64,000 nt of DNA from Litoribacter populi (GTDB lineage Bacteria > Bacteroidota > Bacteroidia > Cytophagales > Cyclobacteriaceae): NCBI RefSeq assembly GCF_007483685.1, contig NZ_VMKN01000001.1, positions 1,001,825-1,065,824 of the forward strand, written 5' to 3'. The notes under the pieces are model-generated. The model made no database searches, was not told the origin of the DNA, and worked only from the letters and a program-made list of their open reading frames with translations. The position numbers were made by a program, and so were the translations under genes. Positions 1-8,865 of the stretch are shown here, in pieces. The number at the start of each line of letters is the position of its first letter. The stretch's first letter is position 1.

Positions 1-1
1 G

Positions 2-2332
2 TTTGGTTCCCAAGATTACAACATGGTTTCCATTACCGATGGAAAACCATCCGCCTCTATCATGATCAAACAAAGACCTGGATCCAATGCCCGGGAGGTG
101 ATTGCCAACATCAAGGATAAAATGGGGAAATTGCAAGAAAGCAGCTTTCCTCCAGGGATGGAATTCAACGTGAGTTATGACGTTTCCAGGTTCTTGGACG
201 CTTCCATTTCAAAAGTGCTTATAACCTTGCTGGAGGCCTTTATTTTGGTTTCGCTAGTGGTATTTATTTTCCTTCAGGATTTTAGGTCCACTTTGATCCC
301 AGCAATTGCGGTTCCTGTTTCGCTGGTCGGAACCCTGTTTTTCATGCAGATGTTTGGCTTTTCGATAAACTTACTTACTCTGTTTGCGCTAGTGTTGGCC
401 ATCGGGATAGTGGTGGATAATGCCATTGTGGTAGTGGAGGCAGTCCATGTGAAGATGCATGAGCAGAAAATGAATGCTTACAATGCTACCTTGGCCGCGA
501 TGAAGGAAATAGGAGGGGCAATTGTGGCCATTACATTGGTGATGTCTGCGGTATTTGTACCGGTTGGGTTTCTTTCAGGGCCAGTTGGAATTTTCTACCG
601 TCAGTTTTCTCTCACTTTGGCCATTGCCATTGTCATATCCGGGGTCAATGCTTTAACGCTTTCTCCAGCACTATGTAGCATACTGCTCAAGCCTACCCAC
701 CAGGAAGGTAAGAAAAGTTTGATGCAGAAGTTTTTCGACAAGTTTAATGAAAAATATGAGCAGTTGGCCGGAAAATATGCCAAAATACTTAACAAGATCG
801 CTGGAAGAAGGACGGTGACCTTTGGAGCCTTGGGATTGTTCCTTCTTGCTACATTTGGTATGAGCAGTGTGGTGCCGAGTGGTTTTATCCCCACTGAAGA
901 CCAAGGGATGATCTATGTCAATGTGACCACTCCTCCAGGTGCTACGGTAGAAAGGACTAAGGTTATATTGGATGATGTGCAGGCGGCTTTACTTCCTTTG
1001 GAGGAAGTGGAGACCATCTCGACCTTGGCAGGGTACAGTTTGCTTACCGAAACCGCTGGTGCCTCCTATGGCATGGGCATGATCAACCTGGTAGGGTGGT
1101 CAGACAGGGAGCTTGGAGTGGATGAACTAATCCGAGAATATCAGGAAAGAACTTCCCATATCTCGGGAGCCGAAATTCAGTTTTTCTCGCCACCAACCGT
1201 ACCAGGATTTGGTAACGCATCAGGTTTTGAATTGCGCCTTCAGGACAAGACTGGCGGGGGCTTGGATCAGACTTCCCGTACCACCCAAGAATTCCTTACA
1301 GCACTCAATGAGCGAGAAGAATTGAATGGTGTCTTTACCAACTTTGACCCTAGCTTTCCGCAGTATGTGCTTCATGTGGATCATGATAAGGCTGCTAGGC
1401 TTGGAGTGTCGATAGATGGGGCCATGGAAACCCTACAAAGCTTAGTAGGAAGTTTTTATGCTTCAAATTTTATCCGGTATGGCATGATGTACAAAGTGAT
1501 GATTCAGGCTGCCCCACAATATAGGGCTAATCCTGAGGCTATTTTGGAGATGTTTGCCAAAAGCGACAATGGCAACATGGTACCTTATTCCAGCTTCATA
1601 AGTCTAGAGCGAGTCTATGGTCCAGAGCAGTTGACAAGATACAACATGTTTACCTCTGCTATGATTAATGGTGACGCTGCACTGGGTTTCAGTTCCGGAG
1701 ATGCCATCAAGGCTGTTGAAGAAACGGCACTAAATATTCTGCCAAGAGGGTATGATATTAATTGGTCGGGCATGACGCGTGAGCAGATCGAGTCAGGCAA
1801 CCAGGCTGTGTACATTTTCCTGATATGTTTGCTCTTCGTTTATCTGCTCTTGGCTGCCCAATATGAAAGCTACCTGTTACCACTGCCAGTAATACTATCC
1901 CTTCCAGCGGGTGTTTTTGGCTCATTTCTTTTCCTCAAACTTACCGGATTGGAAAACAACATCTATGCGCAGGTTTCCCTAATCATGCTGATTGGGCTTT
2001 TGGGGAAAAATGCCATCCTAATCATCGAGATCGCTATACAGAATCGGGCGAAGGGTATGGGAATCGTTCAATCTGCTATAAAGGGTGGGGTTGAAAGGTT
2101 GAGGCCTATCCTGATGACCTCTTTTGCCTTCATCTGCGGATTGATCCCATTGACTGTGGCTTCTGGAGCGGGTGCAATTGGCAACCGAACCATTGGTACG
2201 GCCGCGGCAGGAGGGATGTTGATCGGTACCTTGGTTGGGATCTTCATCATTCCGGGATTATATGTGGTTTTTGAATCGCTTTCCAGCAAGTTCAAAAAGC
2301 CTAAAATCGAAACAGAAAAAGCAATGACTTAA
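2..2332 (+). CDS. RND multidrug efflux pump, inner membrane subunit (5' end missing)
   Basis: Proton-driven inner-membrane pump of the HAE1 (AcrB/MexB) family, which expels drugs or other amphiphiles through a tripartite complex. The reading frame is open from the first full codon of the window (FGSQDYNM precedes the first ATG at 23), so the N-terminal third is outside. Visible are the transmembrane blocks around VVDNAIVVVEAV, which carries the proton-relay Asp (the second Asp of AcrB is Asn here, an AcrB comparison from memory), and GLLGKNAILIIE with the conserved Lys, separated by a large periplasmic loop. The stop lies 2 nt before the TolC-like gene, so they share an operon; the adaptor gene should lie upstream. 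Confidence 0.93.
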   Translation, partial: FGSQDYNMVSITDGKPSASIMIKQRPGSNAREVIANIKDKMGKLQESSFPPGMEFNVSYDVSRFLDASISKVLITLLEAFILVSLVVFIFLQDFRSTLIPAIAVPVSLVGTLFFMQMFGFSINLLTLFALVLAIGIVVDNAIVVVEAVHVKMHEQKMNAYNATLAAMKEIGGAIVAITLVMSAVFVPVGFLSGPVGIFYRQFSLTLAIAIVISGVNALTLSPALCSILLKPTHQEGKKSLMQKFFDKFNEKYEQLAGKYAKILNKIAGRRTVTFGALGLFLLATFGMSSVVPSGFIPTEDQGMIYVNVTTPPGATVERTKVILDDVQAALLPLEEVETISTLAGYSLLTETAGASYGMGMINLVGWSDRELGVDELIREYQERTSHISGAEIQFFSPPTVPGFGNASGFELRLQDKTGGGLDQTSRTTQEFLTALNEREELNGVFTNFDPSFPQYVLHVDHDKAARLGVSIDGAMETLQSLVGSFYASNFIRYGMMYKVMIQAAPQYRANPEAILEMFAKSDNGNMVPYSSFISLERVYGPEQLTRYNMFTSAMINGDAALGFSSGDAIKAVEETALNILPRGYDINWSGMTREQIESGNQAVYIFLICLLFVYLLLAAQYESYLLPLPVILSLPAGVFGSFLFLKLTGLENNIYAQVSLIMLIGLLGKNAILIIEIAIQNRAKGMGIVQSAIKGGVERLRPILMTSFAFICGLIPLTVASGAGAIGNRTIGTAAAGGMLIGTLVGIFIIPGLYVVFESLSSKFKKPKIETEKAMT

Positions 2333-2334
2333 TC

Positions 2335-3768
2335 ATGAGATACTTATTAATATTCATATACTCCTTTATTCTACTTCAAGGCTGCAAAGTTCCTCAGAAG
2401 GTCACCCAAGATATCAGCTTGGACTTGCCTGAGGTTTTTGAAATGGAGGAAGGAGAAAAGGAAACTATCGCAAATGCACCTTGGCAATCTTTCTTTGCCG
2501 ACAAAAACCTCCAAGCCGTGATTGACACCGCATTGGTGTATAATCAGGATCTGAGAAAAACTTTGGAGAATATCCGAATAAGCCAAGCTAGGCTTAAGGC
2601 TGCAAGGTTAGGGCAACTTCCGGAGCTTAACGCAATGGCAGGAGCGAGTGTACGTAGGTTTGGGGATTATACCATGGATGGGGTTGGAAACACAGATACT
2701 AATTTCTCAGAATTCCTTCCTGCAGATAAACGTTTGCCTTCTCCTTATCCGGACTTTATTGTTGGAGCTGAATTTGGGTGGGAAGTTGACCTATGGGGTC
2801 GGCTTTCTGGTCAAAGAAAAGCCGCAGCAGCCCGCTTCCTCGCATCAGAAGAAATGTTGAAAAGTGTCAGAACCTGGCTGGTTGCAGAAGTGGCCCACCA
2901 GTATTTTGAAATGGTGGGGCTGGATGAAGAGATTGAAGTTTTGGAAGAGAACATTGAACTTCAAGAATTAGCCTTTGAACTTTCAAAAGATCTCAAAACC
3001 TCCGGCAAGGAAAATCAACTTGCCGTGGACCAGTTTGAAGCACAGATGTTAAACTCTAAATCTTTACTCATCCATAAAAAAAGGGAGTTAAGGACAGTAG
3101 AATTAAACCTCAGCGAACTCACAGGTAGATATCCAGATAATATCGAAAGGACCGGGCTTGAACCTGCATTTGCTAAACCAAGGGTGATTTCATTGGGAAT
3201 GCCTGCTGACCTGCTTAGACTAAGGCCAGATGTGCGGAGAGCAGAGCAAGAGCTGATCGCTAGCCAAGCGGATGTTGGAGTCGCTCGTGCGGATTTCTTT
3301 CCTTCTCTTCAACTCTTCGGAATGGCCGGTTTCAATGCTTTTGAATTTAGCAAACTGTTTTTGAATCCAGCCTCTTCTGTTTACCATCTCGGGGCCGGTC
3401 TTTCGGCTCCGATTTTCAGTAGAAGAAGGATCAGGTCCGCCTATGAGGAGGCTTCAGCTTCTCAAAAAATCGCCTGGCTGGATTACGAGCAAACCGTCTT
3501 GAAAAGCTATTTAGAAGTGCTGGATATGGTGAATGTTTATTCTACACTAGAGGAGCAACTTGAAGTAAAAGAACAAGAGGTAAACGTGCAAAAACGCTCC
3601 GTAGAAAACTCCAACACCATGTTTTCGGTAGGATATGCCAATTACCTTGAAGTGATTAATAGTCAGAGCAGAGCTTTGAATGCAGAGTTGGAGTATATAG
3701 AACTTAGGCGGGAGCAGTTGCAGGCAATTGCTTCCTTGTACCGATCCTTAGGGGGCGGTTGGAACTAA
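2335..3768 (+). CDS. TolC/OprM-like outer membrane efflux lipoprotein
   Basis: Outer-membrane exit duct for the preceding RND pump (NodT/OprM family). The 477-residue protein begins with a lipoprotein signal ending in the lipobox LQGC, so it should be lipidated and anchored in the outer membrane. Two similar halves rich in coiled-coil helices follow (QDLRKTLENIRISQARL in the first, RPDVRRAEQELIASQADV in the second), as expected for the OEP family; length is normal. It starts 2 nt after the pump stop and is followed by a hairpin terminator, which ends the operon. Confidence 0.92.
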   Translation: MRYLLIFIYSFILLQGCKVPQKVTQDISLDLPEVFEMEEGEKETIANAPWQSFFADKNLQAVIDTALVYNQDLRKTLENIRISQARLKAARLGQLPELNAMAGASVRRFGDYTMDGVGNTDTNFSEFLPADKRLPSPYPDFIVGAEFGWEVDLWGRLSGQRKAAAARFLASEEMLKSVRTWLVAEVAHQYFEMVGLDEEIEVLEENIELQELAFELSKDLKTSGKENQLAVDQFEAQMLNSKSLLIHKKRELRTVELNLSELTGRYPDNIERTGLEPAFAKPRVISLGMPADLLRLRPDVRRAEQELIASQADVGVARADFFPSLQLFGMAGFNAFEFSKLFLNPASSVYHLGAGLSAPIFSRRRIRSAYEEASASQKIAWLDYEQTVLKSYLEVLDMVNVYSTLEEQLEVKEQEVNVQKRSVENSNTMFSVGYANYLEVINSQSRALNAELEYIELRREQLQAIASLYRSLGGGWN

Positions 3769-3789
3769 TTACCCTTTAAATTGCAGTAG

Positions 3790-3820
3790 GCTGTCGGCCT
3801 GAATGGGTCGGCAGCTTTTT
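3790..3820 (+). terminator. Rho-independent terminator of the efflux operon
   Basis: A 10-bp stem (3790-3799 with 3806-3815, two G-U pairs) with a TGAATG loop is followed by five T. It sits 21 nt after the efflux lipoprotein stop. The ATG at 3803 lies in the loop, which argues against using it as the start of the next gene. Confidence 0.75.
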
Positions 3821-3841
3821 AACCACTTTCATTTAAATACC

Positions 3842-4399
3842 ATGTTAGAAATCATGAACCCCTGCGTAAAGTTGACGCATCCCGTGTCTGGCGACTCAGT
3901 GGAGTTTGTCAGTACGACTAAAGAAAATGATGGGTTTTTCAGTATCATGCATGTGTTATTGAACCCCACATCCAATATTCCTTACCAGGTGCACAGAAAA
4001 ACCGTGCATGTTTTTACAAGTTTGAAAGGAGGACTATGTATACGCTTAAAAGGTGGTGAACTGGAGCTTTTGCCAGAAGGAAAATCATTTACAGTTTTTC
4101 CTAATACCCCCTATGCTGTGCTTAATCCTGGTGTTGGTCCCATCAAATATGAGCATAAGGTCAATCCTGGAAGAAGGGGGTATGAAGATGCCATCAATAT
4201 TGCCTTTGGAATGCTGAGGGTGGGTCATCGAATGAGTATGGTGGAAAAAAGCTTTTTGGATTATATTTCAGACACATATCCATGCACCTTACAAGAAAAA
4301 ATGCTCCAACCCCTAAGACGATTTTTCGCTCAAAAAGCGCTTAAGGATGGAGCATATAAGAAACTTATGGACAAGTATGGGGTAAAGCCAACGGTTTAA
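3842..4399 (+). CDS. Cupin-fold protein of unknown function
   Basis: 185 residues with a single cupin-like barrel in the first half: VHRKTVHVFTSLKGGLCIRLKG is followed by PEGKSFTVFPNTPYAVLNPG, the usual pattern of small-molecule-binding cupins. The metal-binding histidine set is incomplete, so enzymatic activity is doubtful. The C-terminal part (MSMVEKSFLDYISDTYPCTL) looks helical. I chose the ATG at 3842 because the upstream ATG at 3803 lies in a terminator loop; 3854 is another option. It converges on the next gene with a 4-bp overlap at the stops. No signal peptide is seen, so it should be cytoplasmic. Confidence 0.7.
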   Translation: MLEIMNPCVKLTHPVSGDSVEFVSTTKENDGFFSIMHVLLNPTSNIPYQVHRKTVHVFTSLKGGLCIRLKGGELELLPEGKSFTVFPNTPYAVLNPGVGPIKYEHKVNPGRRGYEDAINIAFGMLRVGHRMSMVEKSFLDYISDTYPCTLQEKMLQPLRRFFAQKALKDGAYKKLMDKYGVKPTV

Positions 4400-5313
4400 T
4401 TCTCAATTACTATACTTCCCGAGGCTATGCTACCTTTGATAGTATGTTGGGCATTATTGTCCACTCTCAAGGTCCTTGACCGGGAGTTGCCCACTGTCAC
4501 CGATCCGCTAGCTGCAGAGATATCGAAATTGTAATCCTGCAGGTTTGTCGGGGTTTGAATTCGGATAGAGCCTGAGCTTCCTTGTAGACTGGTAGCCACG
4601 CCTATACCTGAGTTTTCTGCTTTCGCACTTCCTGAGGTAAGGTTTATACTGCCGATTTCATATACATCATTCATGGTTATATTTCCCGATGTGATAGAGG
4701 CATCCAATATTCCTCCAACCTCAGTAGCTTTTAGGTGTCCGGTCACGGATTTATAAACCACATCACGGCCCACTCCGTCCAAATCCACTTTCCCAGAAGT
4801 CATCTCGCAAAAGATTGACCCCCCGATATTCTGTGCTTTGACTGTTCCGGAGGTTCCCTCTAGGTAGACATCTCCTCCTACATTGTTGAGGGCAACACTT
4901 CCTGATACGAATCCAATGTGTGTTTCAAAACTATCTGTATCCTCTACCAAGATCTTACTTGCCACGATATTAATGAAAAGTTGCATATCACTTGGCCCGG
5001 TAAGGTGGATATGTCCACGGCTAGTATCGTTGCCGCTTCTCCTTCTTTTTGCCGGTTGGTAGGATATTTTAAGGGTATTGCCTACCGACACAAAAACTAG
5101 GTCCTGCCCCCTGTCTTCCTCGGCCTCCAGTAAAGCCTCCATGTTGACCGTCTGAGAGTTGTTGCCTTTATAGCTCACATCCAAAACTCCAGCCTCTACC
5201 TCAATCATGGTGATTCCTTCGTAAGATTTTTGTACATCTACTATGGTTTGCCTCTGGGCAAAGGTGGTGATAGCCAGCAATAGGCCTATAAGGGTTAAAA
5301 ATGAAGATTTCAT
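4396..5313 (-). CDS. Secreted DUF4097-type beta-helix protein
   Basis: 305 residues with a clear signal peptide (MKSSFLTLIGLLLAITTFAQ). The mature part repeats short beta units of the type GGDVYLEGTSGTVKAQNIGG and SGSAKAENSG, the pattern of DUF4097/DUF2807 putative adhesin or auto-transporter-head-like domains, predicted to form a right-handed beta-helix exported across the inner membrane. It is the last of a run of minus-strand genes (gap to the barrel protein upstream 42 nt) and may be co-transcribed with the sigma/anti-sigma pair. The molecular role of the family is not known. Confidence 0.75.
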   Translation of the reverse strand: MKSSFLTLIGLLLAITTFAQRQTIVDVQKSYEGITMIEVEAGVLDVSYKGNNSQTVNMEALLEAEEDRGQDLVFVSVGNTLKISYQPAKRRRSGNDTSRGHIHLTGPSDMQLFINIVASKILVEDTDSFETHIGFVSGSVALNNVGGDVYLEGTSGTVKAQNIGGSIFCEMTSGKVDLDGVGRDVVYKSVTGHLKATEVGGILDASITSGNITMNDVYEIGSINLTSGSAKAENSGIGVATSLQGSSGSIRIQTPTNLQDYNFDISAASGSVTVGNSRSRTLRVDNNAQHTIKGSIASGSIVIEN

Positions 5314-5355
5314 TAGTGAAAGAGGTTATATTGTAACAAATAAAATAATAGTGGT

Positions 5356-6168
5356 TTATAAAATTATCCCAAAGCTCATGGCATTTACTTCTGGGCCACG
5401 GTTTGATTGGAATACATGGTTGAGGTCATAGTTGAAGAAGAAATCAAGCCAACTGATGCCCAGCTCTCCTCTCATGCCGTAGCGCAGATTTTCAAGAAAC
5501 ATATCGCTTCGGTCAAAATCTTTGTTTCGGCCATTGTCCTGATAGACAAATTTGCCTCTACCGCCTAAGCGATAACCTGCATATGGCCCGGCGCCGATTC
5601 TGAAGCCGTTGTGACCTGTGCTTATTTTAGGGATCAAAGCTAAGGTCAGGTAAGATGCTGCTACCTTGGATTTTACCCCACCGGCACGCTCATTAAACTC
5701 GATGGCTTCATTGCCTTTCACAGCTTGTATGTTGTCATCAGCAAACTTGAAGTTGTGAAAATGCACTCCAGCAATACCTTTGACGTAGAATTGGTTGCTG
5801 ACTTTCATCTGTCGGACCATATTGAGGCCTACCATCCAGCTGCCCCAAACTCTCACATCTGGTGCAGCTTGCTCACCTTGCCAAATGCCTTTTCCCAAAT
5901 CAATGGTGAAATAAGAGCGAGGGATCAGGTTTTTGCCATCTCTATAAATTGCCTCGCTGCTATGCTCATAAGAGAAATCCACATTTGTACGATTCCGGTT
6001 TTGAGACTGATCTTCGTAAGTTCTGGTCTGGAATTTCAGGTTGCCTTTGAACATGGCAACCTTAGACTCATTTTCTTCAACCAAAACTTCATTTTTATCC
6101 TGTGCCTGTAGCGTATATGAAAGCTGAAGAAACAGGGCCGTTAATAATATCAAACTGACTTTTTTCAT
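5356..6168 (-). CDS. Outer membrane beta-barrel protein, paralogue of the next gene
   Basis: 270 residues. A signal peptide (MKKVSLILLTALFLQLSYTLQAQ) precedes a series of amphipathic strands such as GFRIGAGPYAGYRLGGRGKF and NLRYGMRGELGISWLDFFF, ending in NAMSFGIIL, as in small porin-like barrels. It is homologous to the 337-residue protein encoded just upstream (shared GPYAGYRLGGR..FVY, NLRYG.RGE.G, PE/PSLN..SFG), so the pair arose by duplication. The gap to it is only 21 nt. The function is unknown; its place behind an ECF sigma/anti-sigma pair suggests an envelope-stress or surface role. Confidence 0.72.
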   Translation of the reverse strand: MKKVSLILLTALFLQLSYTLQAQDKNEVLVEENESKVAMFKGNLKFQTRTYEDQSQNRNRTNVDFSYEHSSEAIYRDGKNLIPRSYFTIDLGKGIWQGEQAAPDVRVWGSWMVGLNMVRQMKVSNQFYVKGIAGVHFHNFKFADDNIQAVKGNEAIEFNERAGGVKSKVAASYLTLALIPKISTGHNGFRIGAGPYAGYRLGGRGKFVYQDNGRNKDFDRSDMFLENLRYGMRGELGISWLDFFFNYDLNHVFQSNRGPEVNAMSFGIIL

Positions 6169-6189
6169 GACTGTAGGTTAATCTTTGAA

Positions 6190-7203
6190 TTAAAACACCA
6201 ATCCAAATGAGATCGGATTCAAGCTTGGGCCTTGTCCAGGGAGGAAAAGCTCATTCAAGTCATAGGTGGTAAAGAAGGTTATGCTTCTGAAACCGACCTC
6301 GCCTCTGATGCCGTAGCGAAGGTTATTTAAATAGGAACCTGCACTTTCTTTTTCCCTGCGACGGCCCGAAGTAGGCAATTCTCTATAAACATATTTACTT
6401 CTGCCTCCTAATCTATAGCCTGCATAGGGGCCAGCGGCTACTCTAAGCCCGTTTCTTCCAGCATCGTTCATCTTACCAAAATCCAACCTGAATAGTGTCT
6501 GGGCAGTTAGGTAAGAGGCTGAAACCTTGCTCTTGAACCCAGCCACATCATCCCTTAGTACCCAGCCTACATTGCCATCCTGGTTTATGGCCTGGAAGCG
6601 TGTGTCCTCAAACTTGAAGTTGTACCATTGCACACCCAATCCGAAGTCCCAGTAAGCGCCTTTTGCTACCCGCTGACTGGCCATCCAGTTAAGGCCCACA
6701 TTCCAGCTTCCCCAACCCTTTACAGAATAAGGCGATGCCCCGCTTGGGAAATTCCCGTCTTCCAGGTAATTGTTGACACCTAAGTCAAAATTGAAATAGG
6801 TGCGGAAACCTGGGTCTACTCTTTTGGGTTTGCGGTCTTTGGATTCCACCCGAACATGGGTTTTGTCACCGCCTTCATCTACGATTACCCGGAATCTACC
6901 CACAGAAACCTCGGTTTCATTTGCATCTTCCCTTACGGTTACTATTTCTTTTCCTTTCAACTCCACCACGTGAAGTTTACCGGTTTCCTCATCCATCTGA
7001 AGGTTGAGCTCTCTGATGATCTGGTTCACATCCAGAGTTTTGAGAAGTTCAAAATCCGCTCTGTTGTCCACCAAAATCACAATCTTGCCGGATCTGCCAA
7101 AGTCAACTATGACGCTGTCCTGCTTCGTCTGGCCCCCTTGGTCCTGACCAAAGGCCATCTGTATCAAGGCCAATAATAAAATGGCTAAAAGGTACTTTTT
7201 CAT
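6190..7203 (-). CDS. Outer membrane beta-barrel protein with N-terminal extension
   Basis: 337 residues with the signal peptide MKKYLLAILLLALIQMAFGQ. The first ~110 mature residues are charged and probably periplasmic (GRSGKIVILVDNRADFELLK, ETEVSVGRFRVIVDE). The remainder is a barrel homologous to the following gene product, ending in NPISFGLVF, a typical C-terminal strand with a terminal Phe for BAM-dependent insertion. The extra N-terminal part is what distinguishes it from its shorter paralogue; it could be the sensing part. It is separated from the anti-sigma gene by a 183-bp intergenic repeat-like stretch, so it may have its own promoter. Confidence 0.72.
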   Translation of the reverse strand: MKKYLLAILLLALIQMAFGQDQGGQTKQDSVIVDFGRSGKIVILVDNRADFELLKTLDVNQIIRELNLQMDEETGKLHVVELKGKEIVTVREDANETEVSVGRFRVIVDEGGDKTHVRVESKDRKPKRVDPGFRTYFNFDLGVNNYLEDGNFPSGASPYSVKGWGSWNVGLNWMASQRVAKGAYWDFGLGVQWYNFKFEDTRFQAINQDGNVGWVLRDDVAGFKSKVSASYLTAQTLFRLDFGKMNDAGRNGLRVAAGPYAGYRLGGRSKYVYRELPTSGRRREKESAGSYLNNLRYGIRGEVGFRSITFFTTYDLNELFLPGQGPSLNPISFGLVF

Positions 7204-7386
7204 CTGTTTAAAATTGAGAGTTTTAATTAACCGCTAAGGACGCTAAGCTTCGCAAAGAATGGGATGTAATCAACTCTGTGTCCTCTGATCCTCCCGATCC
7301 GCTTCGCTCCTCGGGACAAGTTCTGTGGTTTTCTTTTTAAATAATTTCTTTGCGTTTCTTTAATTCTATGCGGTTAGCTTATTGAA
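7204..7386. repeat. Intergenic element with imperfect inverted ends
   Basis: The segment between the barrel and anti-sigma genes has matching inverted pieces at its two ends: TTAACCGC near 7227 against GCGGTTAG near 7370, and CGCAAAGAA near 7252 against TTCTTTGCG near 7346. Similar wording (CGCAAAG, ACGCAGAG) recurs at 20976-21026 and 46825-46865. It looks like a dispersed non-coding repeat; no ORF. Confidence 0.4.
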
Positions 7387-8097
7387 TTAATTTTTGTTTT
7401 TCCTTGAGGTAATCGTTGCGAAGAGATTGTTTTTTGCATCCTGCAGGTCTGCAAAACCCTGATCCACTTTGTTGAATATATTGCCTACTTTTTCAATTTT
7501 GTTTTCAAGTTCGTCAATAATGGTTTCCTTTTCAGGTTCCGGACTCAGGCCACTTGACACAATCCTTACCCGAACTACCTCGGCATCCGCCAAGAGTAAA
7601 GTTTGGTCTTCCAGGGCAGGTAATTCAAGTTCGGGGATTTCAATTTCCTCTATCTTTATACTTGCCACCGGTTGCCTTGCCTCTTCGGTTGGTTGCCGGT
7701 ATTCCAGTGCCACAGGGGTGGTAACTTTTGGTTGGACTGGCTTGCTTCGTTTTGGCGCCGGCTCAGCTATTGCTGGTTTTTCAATGGGAACCGTTTCTTC
7801 TACGATTTCTGCAAGAGTTTCCTGCTCAATTTCAGTTACTGTTTCCTTTTGCTCAGTGATTTGGTCGGCAACTGGTCGGGCCAACTCTTCGGTCATATTC
7901 AAACTGATCCAGATCAGGCCGGCCATGGTCAACAGCAAAGCCAGTGAGGCAGCCGCTCTCCACCAGGGGAATGAAGACGCTTGCTTGTTGCTAAGCTGTC
8001 TGTCCAGTTTTTCCCATGCCAAGCCGGAAGGCTTCACTTGATGGTTTTCCAGTTTTTCTCTGAAAAGCTCGTCTATATTTGGCTGTTGCTTATCCAC
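7387..8097 (-). CDS. Single-pass membrane anti-sigma factor (putative)
   Basis: 236 residues. The N-terminal ~50 residues are cytoplasmic and charged (NIDELFREKLENHQVKPSG), followed by one transmembrane segment (AAASLALLLTMAGLIWISLNM) and a long Glu/Pro-rich periplasmic part (VPIEKPAIAEPAPKRSKPV). This is the layout of Bacteroidota anti-sigma factors, which hold the partner sigma at the membrane. The start codon overlaps the end of the sigma gene by 8 bp, so the two are translationally coupled. No zinc-binding ZAS motif (HxxxCxxC) is present, so it belongs to a non-ZAS type. The function is inferred from architecture and position. Confidence 0.75.
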   Translation of the reverse strand: MDKQQPNIDELFREKLENHQVKPSGLAWEKLDRQLSNKQASSFPWWRAAASLALLLTMAGLIWISLNMTEELARPVADQITEQKETVTEIEQETLAEIVEETVPIEKPAIAEPAPKRSKPVQPKVTTPVALEYRQPTEEARQPVASIKIEEIEIPELELPALEDQTLLLADAEVVRVRIVSSGLSPEPEKETIIDELENKIEKVGNIFNKVDQGFADLQDAKNNLFATITSRKNKN

Positions 8098-8659
8098 TGA
8101 TGCTCCTTTCTTTTATGTTCTGGTCTGATAATTTCTGTTTCAAGATTGCCCTAGCTCTGCTGAGTTGGGATTTGGAGGTGTTTTCCGAAATCCCCAAAAG
8201 CTCCGCGATTTCCGGATGGCTGTAACCTTCTATCGCGTATAGGTTGAAGACTGTCCTATAGCCGACCGAAAGTTCCCCGATCATGGTCATCAGATCTGCT
8301 GTTTCCATGTCGGTGAATTCATAAGGACTCAGATTGGCTACCGAATCGCTTTCCTGGTTGACTTCCATAAGCAGGTTGCGTTGGTTTCGCAGGGTGAGCA
8401 GGGCATTGGTAACAATTATCCTTTTCATCCATCCCTCAAAACTTCCTTTCCCTTCAAATTGGGCAAGCTTTTCAAAGATCTTCATAAACCCTTCAATCAT
8501 GATGTCCTCTGCCAGATCGCGGTCTTTGACATATCGGATCGCTATGGCCAAAAACTTGCCCGAATAGGCATCATACAGCGCCCTCTGGGCTTTTCTATCG
8601 CCCCGGAGACAACCTTTGATGATGTCGGCCTCTTCGGTAAAAGTCTTTCGGATAAACAT
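8090..8659 (-). CDS. ECF-family RNA polymerase sigma factor
   Basis: 189 residues, normal for an ECF sigma factor. Region 2 spans about residues 15-85 (RALYDAYSGKFLAIAIRYVK, DRDLAEDIMIEGFMKIFEKL) and binds core polymerase and the -10 element. Region 4 (residues ~125-175) has the helix-turn-helix EIAELLGISENTSKSQLSRA that reads the -35 element. Region 3 is absent, as in all ECF factors. The anti-sigma gene overlaps its 3' end. Likely targets are its own operon and the barrel genes downstream; this is inferred from neighbourhood only. Confidence 0.92.
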   Translation of the reverse strand: MFIRKTFTEEADIIKGCLRGDRKAQRALYDAYSGKFLAIAIRYVKDRDLAEDIMIEGFMKIFEKLAQFEGKGSFEGWMKRIIVTNALLTLRNQRNLLMEVNQESDSVANLSPYEFTDMETADLMTMIGELSVGYRTVFNLYAIEGYSHPEIAELLGISENTSKSQLSRARAILKQKLSDQNIKERSISG

Positions 8660-8865
8660 TATGATTGGTTTTCAAATAAGTAGATACAAGTTAGGCAAAA
8701 AGGGTTGCATGGGGGGAGAAAAAAAATTAATAAATTTTAACAGAGGGGGGCTGGGGGGCTGTAAATGGGTATTTCCCACTTCATTATTCATAATTTGGCG
8801 TTCGCTATTCATTATTTGAATTCTTAATGATGAATATCGAATGAAGAATAAATAAAGACTTTCGG

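Noticed and set aside
3803-3841. ATG at 3803 as start of the cupin gene
   Set aside because: It lies in the loop of the efflux operon terminator; the ATG at 3842 begins the conserved part.
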